A DNA stretch of 58,713 nt from CAVSIS01 sp963814875 (GCA_963814875.1 CAWFFJ010000001.1:1-58713); one strand, 5' to 3'; shown: positions 48,451 to 56,833, counted from the first letter of the stretch. Made by a program: numbers and translations. The notes: generated from the sequence alone by a model not told the origin.

Positions 48451-48901
48451 GCGCGCGGGCGCGGTCGACGAGCAGGCGCGCCTTGCGCTCGGTCGGCCAC
48501 GCGAGCAGCATGAGCACGGCGGTGACGAGCACGAACCAGACCGTCGCCATCGGACCGCTGCCCCACAGCGCCGCCGCCAGGCCGCACAAACCGATGAGCT
48601 CGAGCCTCGCGAAGACGATCAGGTAAACCCTCAGATAGTCCTGGAGCAGGCCGGACTCGTCGCCGTGGACCGCGAACCCGCGCTTGATCCGGTCGAGGCG
48701 GCCACGAGCGTCCCGCTCCGAGCTGAATGCGAGCCACAGCCCGGCCGCTCCGAGCAGCAGCGTCACGGTCCCCCGCGACAGGTCGGTGGTCAGACGGGGG
48801 AGCCGCCAGGCTGCGAACAGCACGACCGGCAACGTGGCGAGGCAAAACCCGCCGGCGATCCGAATCCGCAGGAGGGAGCGGTCGAACGGTCCGGTGCTCA
48901 C
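48434..48901 (-). CDS. Small hypothetical membrane protein
   Basis: 155 residues with about four hydrophobic segments: LRIRIAGGFCLATLPVVLFA, LSRGTVTLLLGAAGLWLAFS, VFARLELIGLCGLAAALWGS and ATVWFVLVTAVLMLLAW. A charged loop SSERDARGRLDRIKRGFAVH lies between helices two and three. I do not recognise the family. GTG 48901 overlaps the stop of the O-antigen-ligase-like gene as GTGA, so it is the last gene of the kinase-regulator operon. Confidence 0.6.
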   Translation of the reverse strand: MSTGPFDRSLLRIRIAGGFCLATLPVVLFAAWRLPRLTTDLSRGTVTLLLGAAGLWLAFSSERDARGRLDRIKRGFAVHGDESGLLQDYLRVYLIVFARLELIGLCGLAAALWGSGPMATVWFVLVTAVLMLLAWPTERKARLLVDRARALRPAD

Positions 48902-50322
48902 GCCTCGTCGACTCCGACCACCGCGAGCTCACCCGCGTCCTGCTCCTCTGGCGAACTGGCCTTGGCGTCGTCCGCCCGTGAGGTCTGCCGCGAGCGTGCG
49001 TCGGAGCTGCGCACGGAGACGCCCCACACGAGTCCGACCCACAGTGCGAGCAGGTAGGCGTTGAGCGGAGTCTGGAGGCCGAAGCCGATCGCTTCGTGGA
49101 GCCCGACCGCCGTCAGCGAGAGTGCCGCGCCGGCCGCAGCATAGCGGTACTCGAAGCGCCGCTTTCGGGTCACCGAAGGACGCAGCAGCCGGGCGAGTGC
49201 GAAGATCCCGAGACCGAGGACCGCGAGTCCAACCGCTCCGGTCTCGGCAGTCCACTCGAGCCAGTCGTTGTGGGCCTGCTCGAGCTGTGCCAGGCCGGTC
49301 GCCGGCTTGTCGAGGCCGATCGCGTAGCGGTACGCGCCGAATCCGCAGCCGACGATCGGGCTGCGCTCGATCAGACCCACCGTCCCCTGCCACAGCTCCC
49401 AACGGGTGTTGCCCTCGATGCCCTCGACTACGAACAGATCCTTGAACGAGTTCTCGAGATCCCCGAGCCGGGTGGCGGCGAGGCTGCCGGCGACCACGAC
49501 CACAACCATGAGTGCGACCAGTCCCGGCCAGCGCCGGGCCTTGCGTGGGCGGCGCCACCACGGCAGTGTCAAGACGAAGGCCGCCGCCGTGAACACGATC
49601 CCGCCGCGCGAGTGCGAGCGCAGCAGCGCGGTCACGCCGAGAATCGCGGCCGCGCCGGTGAGCAGCAGGATCACGACGGCGCGCTGCCGGGCCGGTCCCG
49701 GCTCGACCGCGTTGCGGACCGCAGCGGTAGCCAGCACCAGCGCCGCGGGGAGGGTGAGCTCGAGCCCGACCGCGAAGTGGTTCTTGTTGACGTACGGGCC
49801 ATAAGGACTGCCACCGACCGTGAGCGGCCGCATCATGAGGACCTCGGACGGCCCGCTGCTCTCGCCCAGGAAGCCGAGCACGGCGAGCAGCACACCAGTG
49901 GCCGCCAGGATGGTGAGCAGGGTCGGCAGCCCGCTCCGGGTCGAGGCCATCCGCGCCGCGGTGACCGCGAGTGCGAGGGCGACAACCATGCCGGCGGCCG
50001 CCTCGAGGGTCGCCCACGGCGCGACCGAGAGGGGTGCCAGCCCGACCGCCATCACCTCGCGGAGGCCGGGCTGGAGCAGTTGCCGGAGCGCCGCCGGCAG
50101 CGGTACGAGCTGGATCGCGACCACAGCGGCGAAGCCGGGACCGACCAGGGGGAACAGCTTGGGTGTTTCGGGGGGGCGGCGCAGGTCGAGCACCAGCACG
50201 ACAGCGATGGCGGCGGTGACCAGGCGGGTCACCGGGTCGACGCCGGCGAAGGCGATCGCGTTGCCGAACAGCAGCACCAGCAGCAGCCACCGGTGGAGGT
50301 TGTGGTGAAGCTCCATGGTCAC
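48898..50322 (-). CDS. O-antigen ligase/polymerase-like membrane protein
   Basis: 474 residues with about 11-12 membrane helices. The Wzy_C region holds SPYGPYVNKNHFAVGLELTL, the periplasmic loop LFVVEGIEGNTRWELWQGTV and IERSPIVGCGFGAYRYAIGL, and LEQAHNDWLEWTAETGAVGL with the conserved HNDWL motif of O-antigen ligase and exosortase-associated polymerases. It would polymerise or transfer surface polysaccharide units. GTG 50322 overlaps the response regulator stop as GTGA; ATG 50316 is an alternative. The C-terminus is a charged cytoplasmic tail. Confidence 0.85.
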   Translation of the reverse strand: MTMELHHNLHRWLLLVLLFGNAIAFAGVDPVTRLVTAAIAVVLVLDLRRPPETPKLFPLVGPGFAAVVAIQLVPLPAALRQLLQPGLREVMAVGLAPLSVAPWATLEAAAGMVVALALAVTAARMASTRSGLPTLLTILAATGVLLAVLGFLGESSGPSEVLMMRPLTVGGSPYGPYVNKNHFAVGLELTLPAALVLATAAVRNAVEPGPARQRAVVILLLTGAAAILGVTALLRSHSRGGIVFTAAAFVLTLPWWRRPRKARRWPGLVALMVVVVVAGSLAATRLGDLENSFKDLFVVEGIEGNTRWELWQGTVGLIERSPIVGCGFGAYRYAIGLDKPATGLAQLEQAHNDWLEWTAETGAVGLAVLGLGIFALARLLRPSVTRKRRFEYRYAAAGAALSLTAVGLHEAIGFGLQTPLNAYLLALWVGLVWGVSVRSSDARSRQTSRADDAKASSPEEQDAGELAVVGVDEA

Positions 50323-51020
50323 TCGGCCTCGGGGGTGAACCGGTAGCCGACCCCGCGGACGGAGTGGATGTAGCGCGGCGACTTCGGGTCGGGCTCGAAG
50401 TAGCGTCGCAGGCGGACGATGAAGTTGTCGATGGTGCGCGACGAGGTCGAGAACCGGTAGCCCCAGACGCGCTCCAGGATCTCCTCCCGCGACACCACCC
50501 GGTGCTGGCACTCGACCAGCAGCTTCATCAGCATGCACTCCTTCTCGGTCAGATGGATCACGCGATCCTTGACCGTGGCTTCAAAGGTCTCGAAGTTGAC
50601 CTCGGCGTTGCCGAAGCGGATCGTGGCCTGGTCGCCCGGGGCGGTCCGGTACCAGTCCTGGCGGCGCAGGATGCCCTGGATGCGCAACATCAGCTCCTCG
50701 AGCAGGAAGGGCTTGGCAAGGTAGTCGTCGGCGCCGACCTTGAGGCCGAGCAGTCGGTCCTCGTCCGACGAACGCGCGGTGAGGAAGAGAATTGGGACCA
50801 GGTTGCCGGCGGCGCGGATGCGGCGGCAGACCTCGAGACCGTCCATCTTCGGCATCATGATGTCGAGCACGATCAGATCGAAGGGGATCGTCTGCGCCAG
50901 CTGCAGACCCTCGGCGCCGTCGTTGGCCATCGTCGTCGCGTAGCCTTCGAACTGGAGGTTGTGCGCCAAGCCCTGGGCGAGGTGCTCCTCGTCCTCGACA
51001 ATCAGGATGTGTTTCTTCAT
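50319..51020 (-). CDS. OmpR/PhoB-type response regulator
   Basis: 233 residues. The receiver domain has the acidic pair ILIVEDEEHLA, phospho-Asp in FDLIVLDIMMPKMDG, Thr in ILFLTARSS and Lys in ADDYLAKPFL. The C-terminal winged-helix domain contains VIHLTEKECMLMKLLVECQH, VSREEILERVWGYRF and TIDNFIVRLRRYFEPDPKSP, ending SVRGVGYRFTPE. It is the partner of the kinase encoded just before it (ATGA overlap) and may control the downstream polymerase gene and other envelope genes. The start is ATG 51020. Confidence 0.95.
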   Translation of the reverse strand: MKKHILIVEDEEHLAQGLAHNLQFEGYATTMANDGAEGLQLAQTIPFDLIVLDIMMPKMDGLEVCRRIRAAGNLVPILFLTARSSDEDRLLGLKVGADDYLAKPFLLEELMLRIQGILRRQDWYRTAPGDQATIRFGNAEVNFETFEATVKDRVIHLTEKECMLMKLLVECQHRVVSREEILERVWGYRFSTSSRTIDNFIVRLRRYFEPDPKSPRYIHSVRGVGYRFTPEAE

Positions 51021-52339
51021 ACGGCGTCCTCCACCGGCTCGGCGCCCGGGAGCGTGATGCGGAAGGTCGACCCGGCTCCTTCCGTCGAGTGTACAGCGAT
51101 CGTGCCGCGGTGGGCCGAGACGATCTGCTGCACCAGGTGGAGGCCCAGGCCGGTCCCCTCGGTGGTGCGGGTCATCTCGTTGCCGCCGCGCCAGAAGCGC
51201 TGGAACACCAGCGCGCGCTCGGCCTCCGGGATGCCGGGACCGTTGTCGCCGACCTCGAGCACCGCACGTTCGTCGTCGCTGGCGACGCGGACGCGGATCG
51301 CGGGTGGACGGCCGCCGTACTTGGCGGCGTTCTCGAGCAGGTTCGAGATGACGATGCGGATCGCCTCGGGGTCGACGTCGGACCAGACTGCGCGCCTGAG
51401 ATCGGTCTCTACGCGGGCGCCGACCGCCGCCGCCCGCGGCCCGAAGGCGGCGATCGCCTCCTCGGCCAGGTCGGCGAGATCCGTCGGCCGCGGCGCGAGC
51501 GAGCCGTGGCCGCGCGCGTAGCGGGTCACCTGGAGAACCTTCTGCACCAACCCCTGAAGCCGGTCGACGTCCTGCATCGCGTTGTCCAGGAACCGGCGAG
51601 TGGTCTCGGCGTCGGTGCGGCCCCGGATGACGGTCTCGAGAGACAGCCGGACCGCCGCCAGGGGCGACTTGAGCTCATGGGTGATGGCGGACAGGAAGCT
51701 CTGGTGTTGACGTTCGAGCACGACCTCGCGGCGGAACGACTTCCACAGCATGTAGAGCACCGCGAGCAGCACGATGGCGAAGAAGCTGCCCTCGGCAACC
51801 ATCATGACGATGCGCCGGGTGTACCGGTCGAGCACCTGCTGCCAGCGGTCGGGGTGGGGGCGGACGCGATCCCCGTCCCACGGCGGCGGCAGGGAGACTG
51901 ACGGCAGCGCCCCGTCGTCGGACTGGACGATCTCGAGCTCGGGCGGAAGCGCGGTCACCGCGGTGGCGGGGACGGGGGCGAGGGTGCCGACCCAGCAGCC
52001 GTCGCCGGTGGGAACCACGAGCTGCAGGCCGGCGTCACCCTCCGTCCAGCCCGGCTCGCAGTCGCCGTTGTCGATCCGGTGCAGGTCGCGAAACGAGCTC
52101 GCACTCTCGTCACCGAGGAGGCGCCGTTCGAGCTCGGCAGCCAGAGCCCCGAGACGCACGTCCACCGAGACGGCATAGAGCCGGCAGGAATCGACCAGGG
52201 CCTCGCGTTCGAGCCGCAGCCGGGTCCGGTTCTCGCGCAGAGCGAACACGATCCACCAGGTGAGCTGCGCGTTGACCAGGAGAACCATGACCACAGCCGC
52301 GAACAGGTGACGGACGGTGACGGGTCCCTCGCGGCGCAT
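51017..52339 (-). CDS. Membrane sensor histidine kinase
   Basis: 440 residues. Membrane helices at about 8-30 and 172-192 enclose a periplasmic sensor region of about 140 residues with a Cys-containing stretch (RIDNGDCEPGWTEGDAGLQL). The dimerisation domain has FLSAITHELKSPLAAVRLSL with phospho-His near residue 221. The ATPase domain shows the N box (VISNLLENAAKYGG), G1 (LEVGDNGPGIPE), F box and G2 (TEGTGLGLHLVQQI). ATG 52339 is chosen because TATACT lies exactly six bases upstream. Kinase before regulator is the less common order. Confidence 0.95.
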   Translation of the reverse strand: MRREGPVTVRHLFAAVVMVLLVNAQLTWWIVFALRENRTRLRLEREALVDSCRLYAVSVDVRLGALAAELERRLLGDESASSFRDLHRIDNGDCEPGWTEGDAGLQLVVPTGDGCWVGTLAPVPATAVTALPPELEIVQSDDGALPSVSLPPPWDGDRVRPHPDRWQQVLDRYTRRIVMMVAEGSFFAIVLLAVLYMLWKSFRREVVLERQHQSFLSAITHELKSPLAAVRLSLETVIRGRTDAETTRRFLDNAMQDVDRLQGLVQKVLQVTRYARGHGSLAPRPTDLADLAEEAIAAFGPRAAAVGARVETDLRRAVWSDVDPEAIRIVISNLLENAAKYGGRPPAIRVRVASDDERAVLEVGDNGPGIPEAERALVFQRFWRGGNEMTRTTEGTGLGLHLVQQIVSAHRGTIAVHSTEGAGSTFRITLPGAEPVEDAV

Positions 52340-52345
52340 CCCAGG

Positions 52346-52351
52346 AGTATA
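52346..52351 (-). promoter_or_regulatory. -10 box of the histidine kinase operon, leaderless
   Basis: TATACT on the minus strand, followed by CCTGGG and ATG 52339. The spacing of six and the absence of a ribosome site imply a leaderless mRNA for the four-gene operon. The box lies between the stop of the VWA-like gene and the kinase start. Confidence 0.55.
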
Positions 52352-52371
52352 GCGGCGGCGCAAAGCGCGGA

Positions 52372-53784
52372 CTATTCGATCGTGAGGCGGGCGAGCACCG
52401 CCGCCGACGTGCCGCCGCCGACGTCGAGCACAGTGACCGCGACCAGGTGCGTGCCCTGACTCAGCTCGACGCCGACCACGAAGCCGGCGCGGCTCGTCAT
52501 CGCCTGCTCCACCGAGGCCTCCGGCAGCACGAGGGGAAAGTCGCGTCGGGCGACCTCCCGGCTCTCTGCGGTCGCGGTGAGGACCGCGATCCGGCCTTCG
52601 CGACCGTCGTCGGCGACGCGGAGTGTGAGGCGCCCGATCGGGACCGACACCACCAGCGGCACGACCCGGGTGCCGTCGTCGCGGACGTGGACCGGCCGGC
52701 TCGAAACCGTGAGCTCGAGGGAGTTCTCAGCGATGCCGAGCCGGAGCGCGCCGAGGGTTCGGTCGGTCGCGAGCGCGGCGGCATCGGCGGTGAGGTAGCG
52801 CTCCGGTGCACGGGCCTCGCGTTCTCCGAGGATGACCGCGAGTCGCCCGCCGACGGCCGCGGCGCCGGCCGGCGGGACGAAACGCAGCTCACGGGCACGC
52901 TCGGCGACCTCATCGAGCGAGCCCTGGTCGACCAGGCGGCCTCCGGTCGCCGCGGCCAGCCGACCGGCCTCCGCGCCAAGGGTGGGGGTCGGGTACAGCG
53001 CGACCCGTCGCGCGGCGGCGTGGGCGGTGAGCTCGTCGAGGGCGGACGCGACCTCGTCCCCGCCCGCGAGCGCCGCCAGCATCCGCGACGGTGCATCGGG
53101 GAAGGCCTGGCTCCAGGTACGGGCGACCTCCCCTCCGGGCTGCCGCGGCAGCTCACCGGAAACCAGCAGCAGCGCCTTGCGGCCCGGCACCGCCGCGAGG
53201 CAGCGGACGAGCTCGTCGATCGCGTTGATACGGCGAAGGGTGGCGATTCGCTGCCGAGACGCGTGGGCCTCGACGCGGCGCAGCAGGGCCTGCACCTCGA
53301 CCATCGAGGTGGCCGTCCCACCGGCCGAGGCAAGCTCGGTGATCGACGAGACGAGCGCGGCGGCGTCCTCGCCTCCGGGCTCGGCGGCGGGTTCGGCGGC
53401 GAGCCCGGCGACTGCGTGCGCAGCTTCCTCGCCCGAAGGCGTCGCCGGCAGCCGCACTGCAAGGCCGCCGTCGAGCACCGCCGCCACGACCAGGGGACCG
53501 CCGTCGACCGCGCTCACCCGGGCCGCGGCGGCGAGCAGGGTGCGACGGTCCTCGGGTGCGAGCCCGGACGGGTCGAGCAGGACCGCCACCGCGGTCGGCG
53601 GTGTCGGATCGCCGAGGGCCTTGACGACCGCCGGTGCCCCGTCCAGGGTCAGGACGGCGCTCCCGGTTGAGGGCGTACCGCCGGCGGGGACGGCGTCGAC
53701 GATCGCCACGGTGGCCCCCGCGGGACCCGAAACGATTCCCAGCGCGACGATCGCAAGCCCGGCGGCTCGTCGGATCCGGACCAT
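52372..53784 (-). CDS. Secreted VWA-like domain protein
   Basis: 470 residues with a signal peptide (AAGLAIVALGIVSGPAGATV). A von Willebrand A-like domain is suggested by TAVAVLLDPSGLAPEDRRTL, in which the usual DxSxS motif is degenerate, and by LVRCLAAVPGRKALLLVSGE and RVALYPTPTLGAEAGRLAAA (the TGGR-type helix of such domains). A beta-rich C-terminal half includes ENSLELTVSSRPVHVRDDGT. Related VWA proteins are common in Acidobacteriota, but the function is unknown. ATG 53784 follows GGGAGC; TAGGAT about 30 bases upstream may be its -10 box. The kinase operon follows 33 bases downstream. Confidence 0.65.
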   Translation of the reverse strand: MVRIRRAAGLAIVALGIVSGPAGATVAIVDAVPAGGTPSTGSAVLTLDGAPAVVKALGDPTPPTAVAVLLDPSGLAPEDRRTLLAAAARVSAVDGGPLVVAAVLDGGLAVRLPATPSGEEAAHAVAGLAAEPAAEPGGEDAAALVSSITELASAGGTATSMVEVQALLRRVEAHASRQRIATLRRINAIDELVRCLAAVPGRKALLLVSGELPRQPGGEVARTWSQAFPDAPSRMLAALAGGDEVASALDELTAHAAARRVALYPTPTLGAEAGRLAAATGGRLVDQGSLDEVAERARELRFVPPAGAAAVGGRLAVILGEREARAPERYLTADAAALATDRTLGALRLGIAENSLELTVSSRPVHVRDDGTRVVPLVVSVPIGRLTLRVADDGREGRIAVLTATAESREVARRDFPLVLPEASVEQAMTSRAGFVVGVELSQGTHLVAVTVLDVGGGTSAAVLARLTIE

Positions 53785-53822
53785 GGCGGCTCCCTTCCCG
53801 GAGTGCACCGCGATCCTACCTC

Positions 53823-53901
53823 AGGATCATGCGCCGCTGAGCCCCGCAAGGAGGTCCCAAGGGTCGGCTGCGTCTCGGGGGGCTCAGCGGCACCTGATCC
53901 T
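53823..53901. repeat. Long hairpin, copy 1 of a duplicated terminator-like element
   Basis: GCCGCTGAGCCCC (53833-53845) pairs with GGGGCTCAGCGGC (53879-53891), with outer ends AGGATCA and TGATCCT also complementary. The loop sequence and stem are repeated with few changes at about 53983-54040. Confidence 0.7.
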
Positions 53902-53903
53902 TT

Positions 53904-53922
53904 GGATGCGCTGCACGCATCC
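53904..53922. repeat. Small GATGCG palindrome
   Basis: GGATGCG-CTGCA-CGCATCC. It resembles GATGCGC-TGC-GCGCATC at 8921-8937, which also follows a hairpin, so this may be a small dispersed terminator-associated motif. Confidence 0.5.
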
Positions 53923-53982
53923 TATCGGAGGGATCAGAGGCTGAAGGCCGGGCCAGGCACCGACGGCACGGGCTTGGATCAC

Positions 53983-54042
53983 GCGCCGCTGAGCCCCGCG
54001 AAGGGGTCCAAGGGGTCGGCTGCGTCTCAGGGGGCTCAGCCC
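53983..54042 (-). terminator. Hairpin at the ABC-F stop codon, copy 2
   Basis: On the minus strand, GGCTGAGCCCC at the ABC-F stop (TGA 54036-54038) pairs with GGGGCTCAGC some 45 bases further on. The intervening segment is nearly the same as in copy 1 (53823-53901). It probably terminates ABC-F transcription. Confidence 0.6.
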
Positions 54043-55964
54043 TCGATTTCAGCTTCGAGCGTCTCCCACTCGGCCATCAGGCGCTCGACCTCGCTGCGGC
54101 GCTCGCGCTGCTCGAGCTGCATCCGCTTGAGAGCGGTCTCGGAGACCCGGTCGAAGAAACCGAGCTCGCAGAACTGGGCGTCGATCTCCGCGATCCGACG
54201 CTCGGCCGCCTCGATCCCGGCGGTCACGACCTCGCGGCGTAGGCCGAGCTCGCGGCGGCGGCGGGTGAGGTCCCGCTCGCGGCCGTCGGGGGGGGTGTCC
54301 GTCGTCGCCTCCGTCCGTCCGCGCTCGCGTCGGCGTTCGCGGCGGACCCTGAGCAGCACCGCCTCGGCGTCGAGGTGGTCGTCGCCGCAGCGCTCCAGGT
54401 AGTCGTCGTAGGTGCCCGGGAAGTCGTTGATGCCTTCGGCCGTGATCTCGAGCACACGGGTCGCGAGGCGCGACACGAACCAACGGTCGTGGGAGACGAA
54501 GACCAGCGTGCCGTCGTACCTGCCGAGTCCCTCGACCAGCGACTCGATCGCCTCCAGGTCGAGGTGGTTGGTGGGCTCGTCGAGGACCAGCACGTTGGGC
54601 CGCTCCTCGACCAGCCGGGCGAGCACGAGCCGCGACGCCTCGCCGCCGGAGAGCTGGCCGACCTTCTTCTCGACCTCCTCGCCGGAAAACAGGACGCGCG
54701 CGAGCTGGGAGCGGACGTAGCCGATACTCTGGCCGGGGCAGACCTCCCACAGCCAGTCCTGCACCGTCACGGCGCCGTCGGAGAGGCTCTCGTGGTGGTC
54801 CTGGGCAAAGTAGCCCGGGTAGGTCTCGTACCCCCACTGCACTCGGCCGCGGTCGGGCGGCAGCTCTCCGACCGCGATCTTGAGCAGGGTCGACTTACCG
54901 ATCCCGTTGGGCCCGATGATCGCGAGTCGGTCGCCGCGCTGAACGGTGAGCGAGACGCCGGAGAGCACTGTGTTGTCGCCGTAGGACTTGCCGATGCCCT
55001 CGAGCTCGAGCGCGACCTTGCCCGACGGCCGGCACTGGCTCAGGCGGAAGCTCGGCCAGCGGCGCGAGCTCGGCGGCAGGCGGTCGATGACGATCCGGTC
55101 GATCTGCTTCATCTTGCTCTGCGCCTGTCGGGCCTTGGTCGCCTTGGCGCGGAAGCGGTCGACGAACGCCTGGCGGTCGGCGATCTGCTTCTCGCGCTTG
55201 GTGATCTCGGCTTCCTTGCGCTCGCGCTCGGCCTGCTTCTGGGCCGTGAACTCCGCGTAGGCCCCGGTGTACTGAGTAATGGTCTCGTAGTCGACGTCGA
55301 GGATGTGGGTGCAGACGTTGTCGAGGAAGCGATGGTCGTGGGAGATCACGACCGCGCACCCGGGATAGCCGGACAGGAACCGCTCGAGCCAGCGGATCGA
55401 GAGGATGTCGAGGTGGTTGGTGGGCTCGTCGAGGAGCAGCGTCGAGGGTGCGGCGGCGAGGGTTTGGGCGAGCAAGACGCGCAGCTTGAACCCGCCCGAC
55501 AGGGTCGACAGCGGGCGTCGGTGGACCGCGGTGGGGATGCCGAGCCCCTCGAGGATCTCGGCGGCACGGGCCTCGAACGAGTAGCCGTCGTGGCGCAGGA
55601 CGACATCCTCGAGCTCGGCGTACAGCTCGCCGTCGAAGTGCTCGTCGGCGCGGGCCAGGACCTCGTCCTTCTCTTTGAGCGCCGCCCACAGCTCCTCGTG
55701 GCCCATCATGACCACGTCGACGATCGCAACGTCCTCGAGGAGGAAGTGGTCCTGGCGGAGCACGCCGACGCTGGCCTTGCGCGGCAGCGACACCGTTCCG
55801 GCGCTGGCCTCCTCCTCGCCGGTGAGGATGCGCAGGAAGGTCGACTTGCCAGACCCGTTGGCCCCGACCAGGCCGTAGCGGCAGCCGGCGTTGAGCTGCA
55901 GCGAGACCCCCTCGAAGAGGGTCTTCGCCCCGAAGGACTTGGCGAGACCGGCTACGGTAATCAC
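54036..55964 (-). CDS. ABC-F family ATPase
   Basis: 642 residues with two ABC domains and no membrane segments. Domain 1 has GLVGANGSGKSTFLRILTGE, the signature TLSGGFKLRVLLAQTLAAAP and LLLDEPTNHLDILSIRWLER. Domain 2 has IIGPNGIGKSTLLKIAVGEL, QLSGGEASRLVLARLVEERP and VLVLDEPTNHLDLEAIESLV. A charged linker (ERKEAEITKREKQIADRQAF) lies between, and the C-terminus is a coiled coil of about 90 residues, as in Uup or YdiF types. ABC-F proteins act on stalled or antibiotic-bound ribosomes; the subtype is uncertain. The start is GTG 55964, eight bases after TATCCT. Confidence 0.92.
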   Translation of the reverse strand: MITVAGLAKSFGAKTLFEGVSLQLNAGCRYGLVGANGSGKSTFLRILTGEEEASAGTVSLPRKASVGVLRQDHFLLEDVAIVDVVMMGHEELWAALKEKDEVLARADEHFDGELYAELEDVVLRHDGYSFEARAAEILEGLGIPTAVHRRPLSTLSGGFKLRVLLAQTLAAAPSTLLLDEPTNHLDILSIRWLERFLSGYPGCAVVISHDHRFLDNVCTHILDVDYETITQYTGAYAEFTAQKQAERERKEAEITKREKQIADRQAFVDRFRAKATKARQAQSKMKQIDRIVIDRLPPSSRRWPSFRLSQCRPSGKVALELEGIGKSYGDNTVLSGVSLTVQRGDRLAIIGPNGIGKSTLLKIAVGELPPDRGRVQWGYETYPGYFAQDHHESLSDGAVTVQDWLWEVCPGQSIGYVRSQLARVLFSGEEVEKKVGQLSGGEASRLVLARLVEERPNVLVLDEPTNHLDLEAIESLVEGLGRYDGTLVFVSHDRWFVSRLATRVLEITAEGINDFPGTYDDYLERCGDDHLDAEAVLLRVRRERRRERGRTEATTDTPPDGRERDLTRRRRELGLRREVVTAGIEAAERRIAEIDAQFCELGFFDRVSETALKRMQLEQRERRSEVERLMAEWETLEAEIEG

Positions 55965-55972
55965 AGCCGCAC

Positions 55973-55978
55973 AGGATA
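55973..55978 (-). promoter_or_regulatory. -10 box of the ABC-F gene
   Basis: TATCCT on the minus strand, eight bases before GTG 55964, with no ribosome site. It fits the leaderless pattern. Confidence 0.4.
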
Positions 55979-56033
55979 GCAGAGAGGTCCCCCGGCGGCG
56001 GCAGGCACCGGCTCGGGACGGTCGGCGGGCGTG

Positions 56034-56039
56034 TATAGT
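56034..56039 (+). promoter_or_regulatory. -10 box of the FRTNVG paralogue 2 gene
   Basis: TATAGT is separated from ATG 56046 by six bases. No ribosome-binding site is present, so the mRNA is probably leaderless. Confidence 0.5.
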
Positions 56040-56045
56040 AGGCGC

Positions 56046-56786
56046 ATGACCGTGTTCCGCGCCGCCGCATCGGTCGCAGCATCGGCCCTGCTTCTCGTCG
56101 CCGGCCCGGCGGTCGCCGCCGAGCGCTGGGTCCCAGTCGTGGCCCAGGTGACCGGCGCCGACGGGAGCTACTGGAACACCGAGTTGTGGGTCGCCAACCT
56201 GGGCGGCTCGGTCGGTACCTATGCCGTCACCTTCCTGCCGTCGGCCCAGGACAACGGCCGCCTGCTGGTCGAGGATCCGGCGGCCGAGAGCCTCGGTCCT
56301 CACGAGACCGTCCACCTCAAGGACGTCGTCCCACCGGGCGGCAGCGGCGCGTTGCGCGTGGTGCTGAGCGACAATCTGGTGGTGCGGTGCCGCCTCTACA
56401 ACACCAGGGGCGGGAGCTCGGTCGGTCAGTTCGTGCCGGCGCTGTCCAACGCCGAGCTGGTACCGTCGGGCGGCCACGCAACCCTGGTGCCGCTGGTACG
56501 CTCGGCCCAGTTCCGCACCAACGTCGGTCTGTTCAACCCCGGCGCGAACCCGATCAAGGTCCGGGCAGCAGTGTTCGACGAGCACGGCCGGGAGGTCGGC
56601 CAGGCCGACTACGCGCTCGAGCCGGGCTCACAGGTCCAGATCAACGACTTTCTGCTCGCGTTCAAGGTCGAGCGGGCGGACGCGCACCAGGTGGCCCTGA
56701 CCGCCGAGGGCGCTTTCGCCGCCTACGCCTCGATCGTCGATGTGCGAAGCGGGGCGCCCACCCTCGTGCTGCCGGTCGTGCGCTAG
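56046..56786 (+). CDS. Secreted FRTNVG-repeat protein, paralogue 2
   Basis: 246 residues with a signal peptide (RAAASVAASALLLVAGPAVA). The beta-rich body contains YWNTELWVANLGGSVGTYAV, VVLSDNLVVRCRLYN and the family core RSAQFRTNVGLFNPGANPIK. A proline/glycine turn, ALEPGSQVQINDFLLAF, and the last strand YASIVDVRSGAPTLVLPVVR close the fold. It parallels the protein at 8950-9759 in order of elements, although overall identity is low. Such proteins seem common in Acidobacteriota; I know no tested function. ATG 56046 is chosen over GTG 56031 because of the -10 spacing. Confidence 0.65.
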   Translation: MTVFRAAASVAASALLLVAGPAVAAERWVPVVAQVTGADGSYWNTELWVANLGGSVGTYAVTFLPSAQDNGRLLVEDPAAESLGPHETVHLKDVVPPGGSGALRVVLSDNLVVRCRLYNTRGGSSVGQFVPALSNAELVPSGGHATLVPLVRSAQFRTNVGLFNPGANPIKVRAAVFDEHGREVGQADYALEPGSQVQINDFLLAFKVERADAHQVALTAEGAFAAYASIVDVRSGAPTLVLPVVR

Positions 56787-56833
56787 GAGTGTGTCGGCGG
56801 CAACGCCCCGCGGGCAGGCCCCGGAGGTCAACG

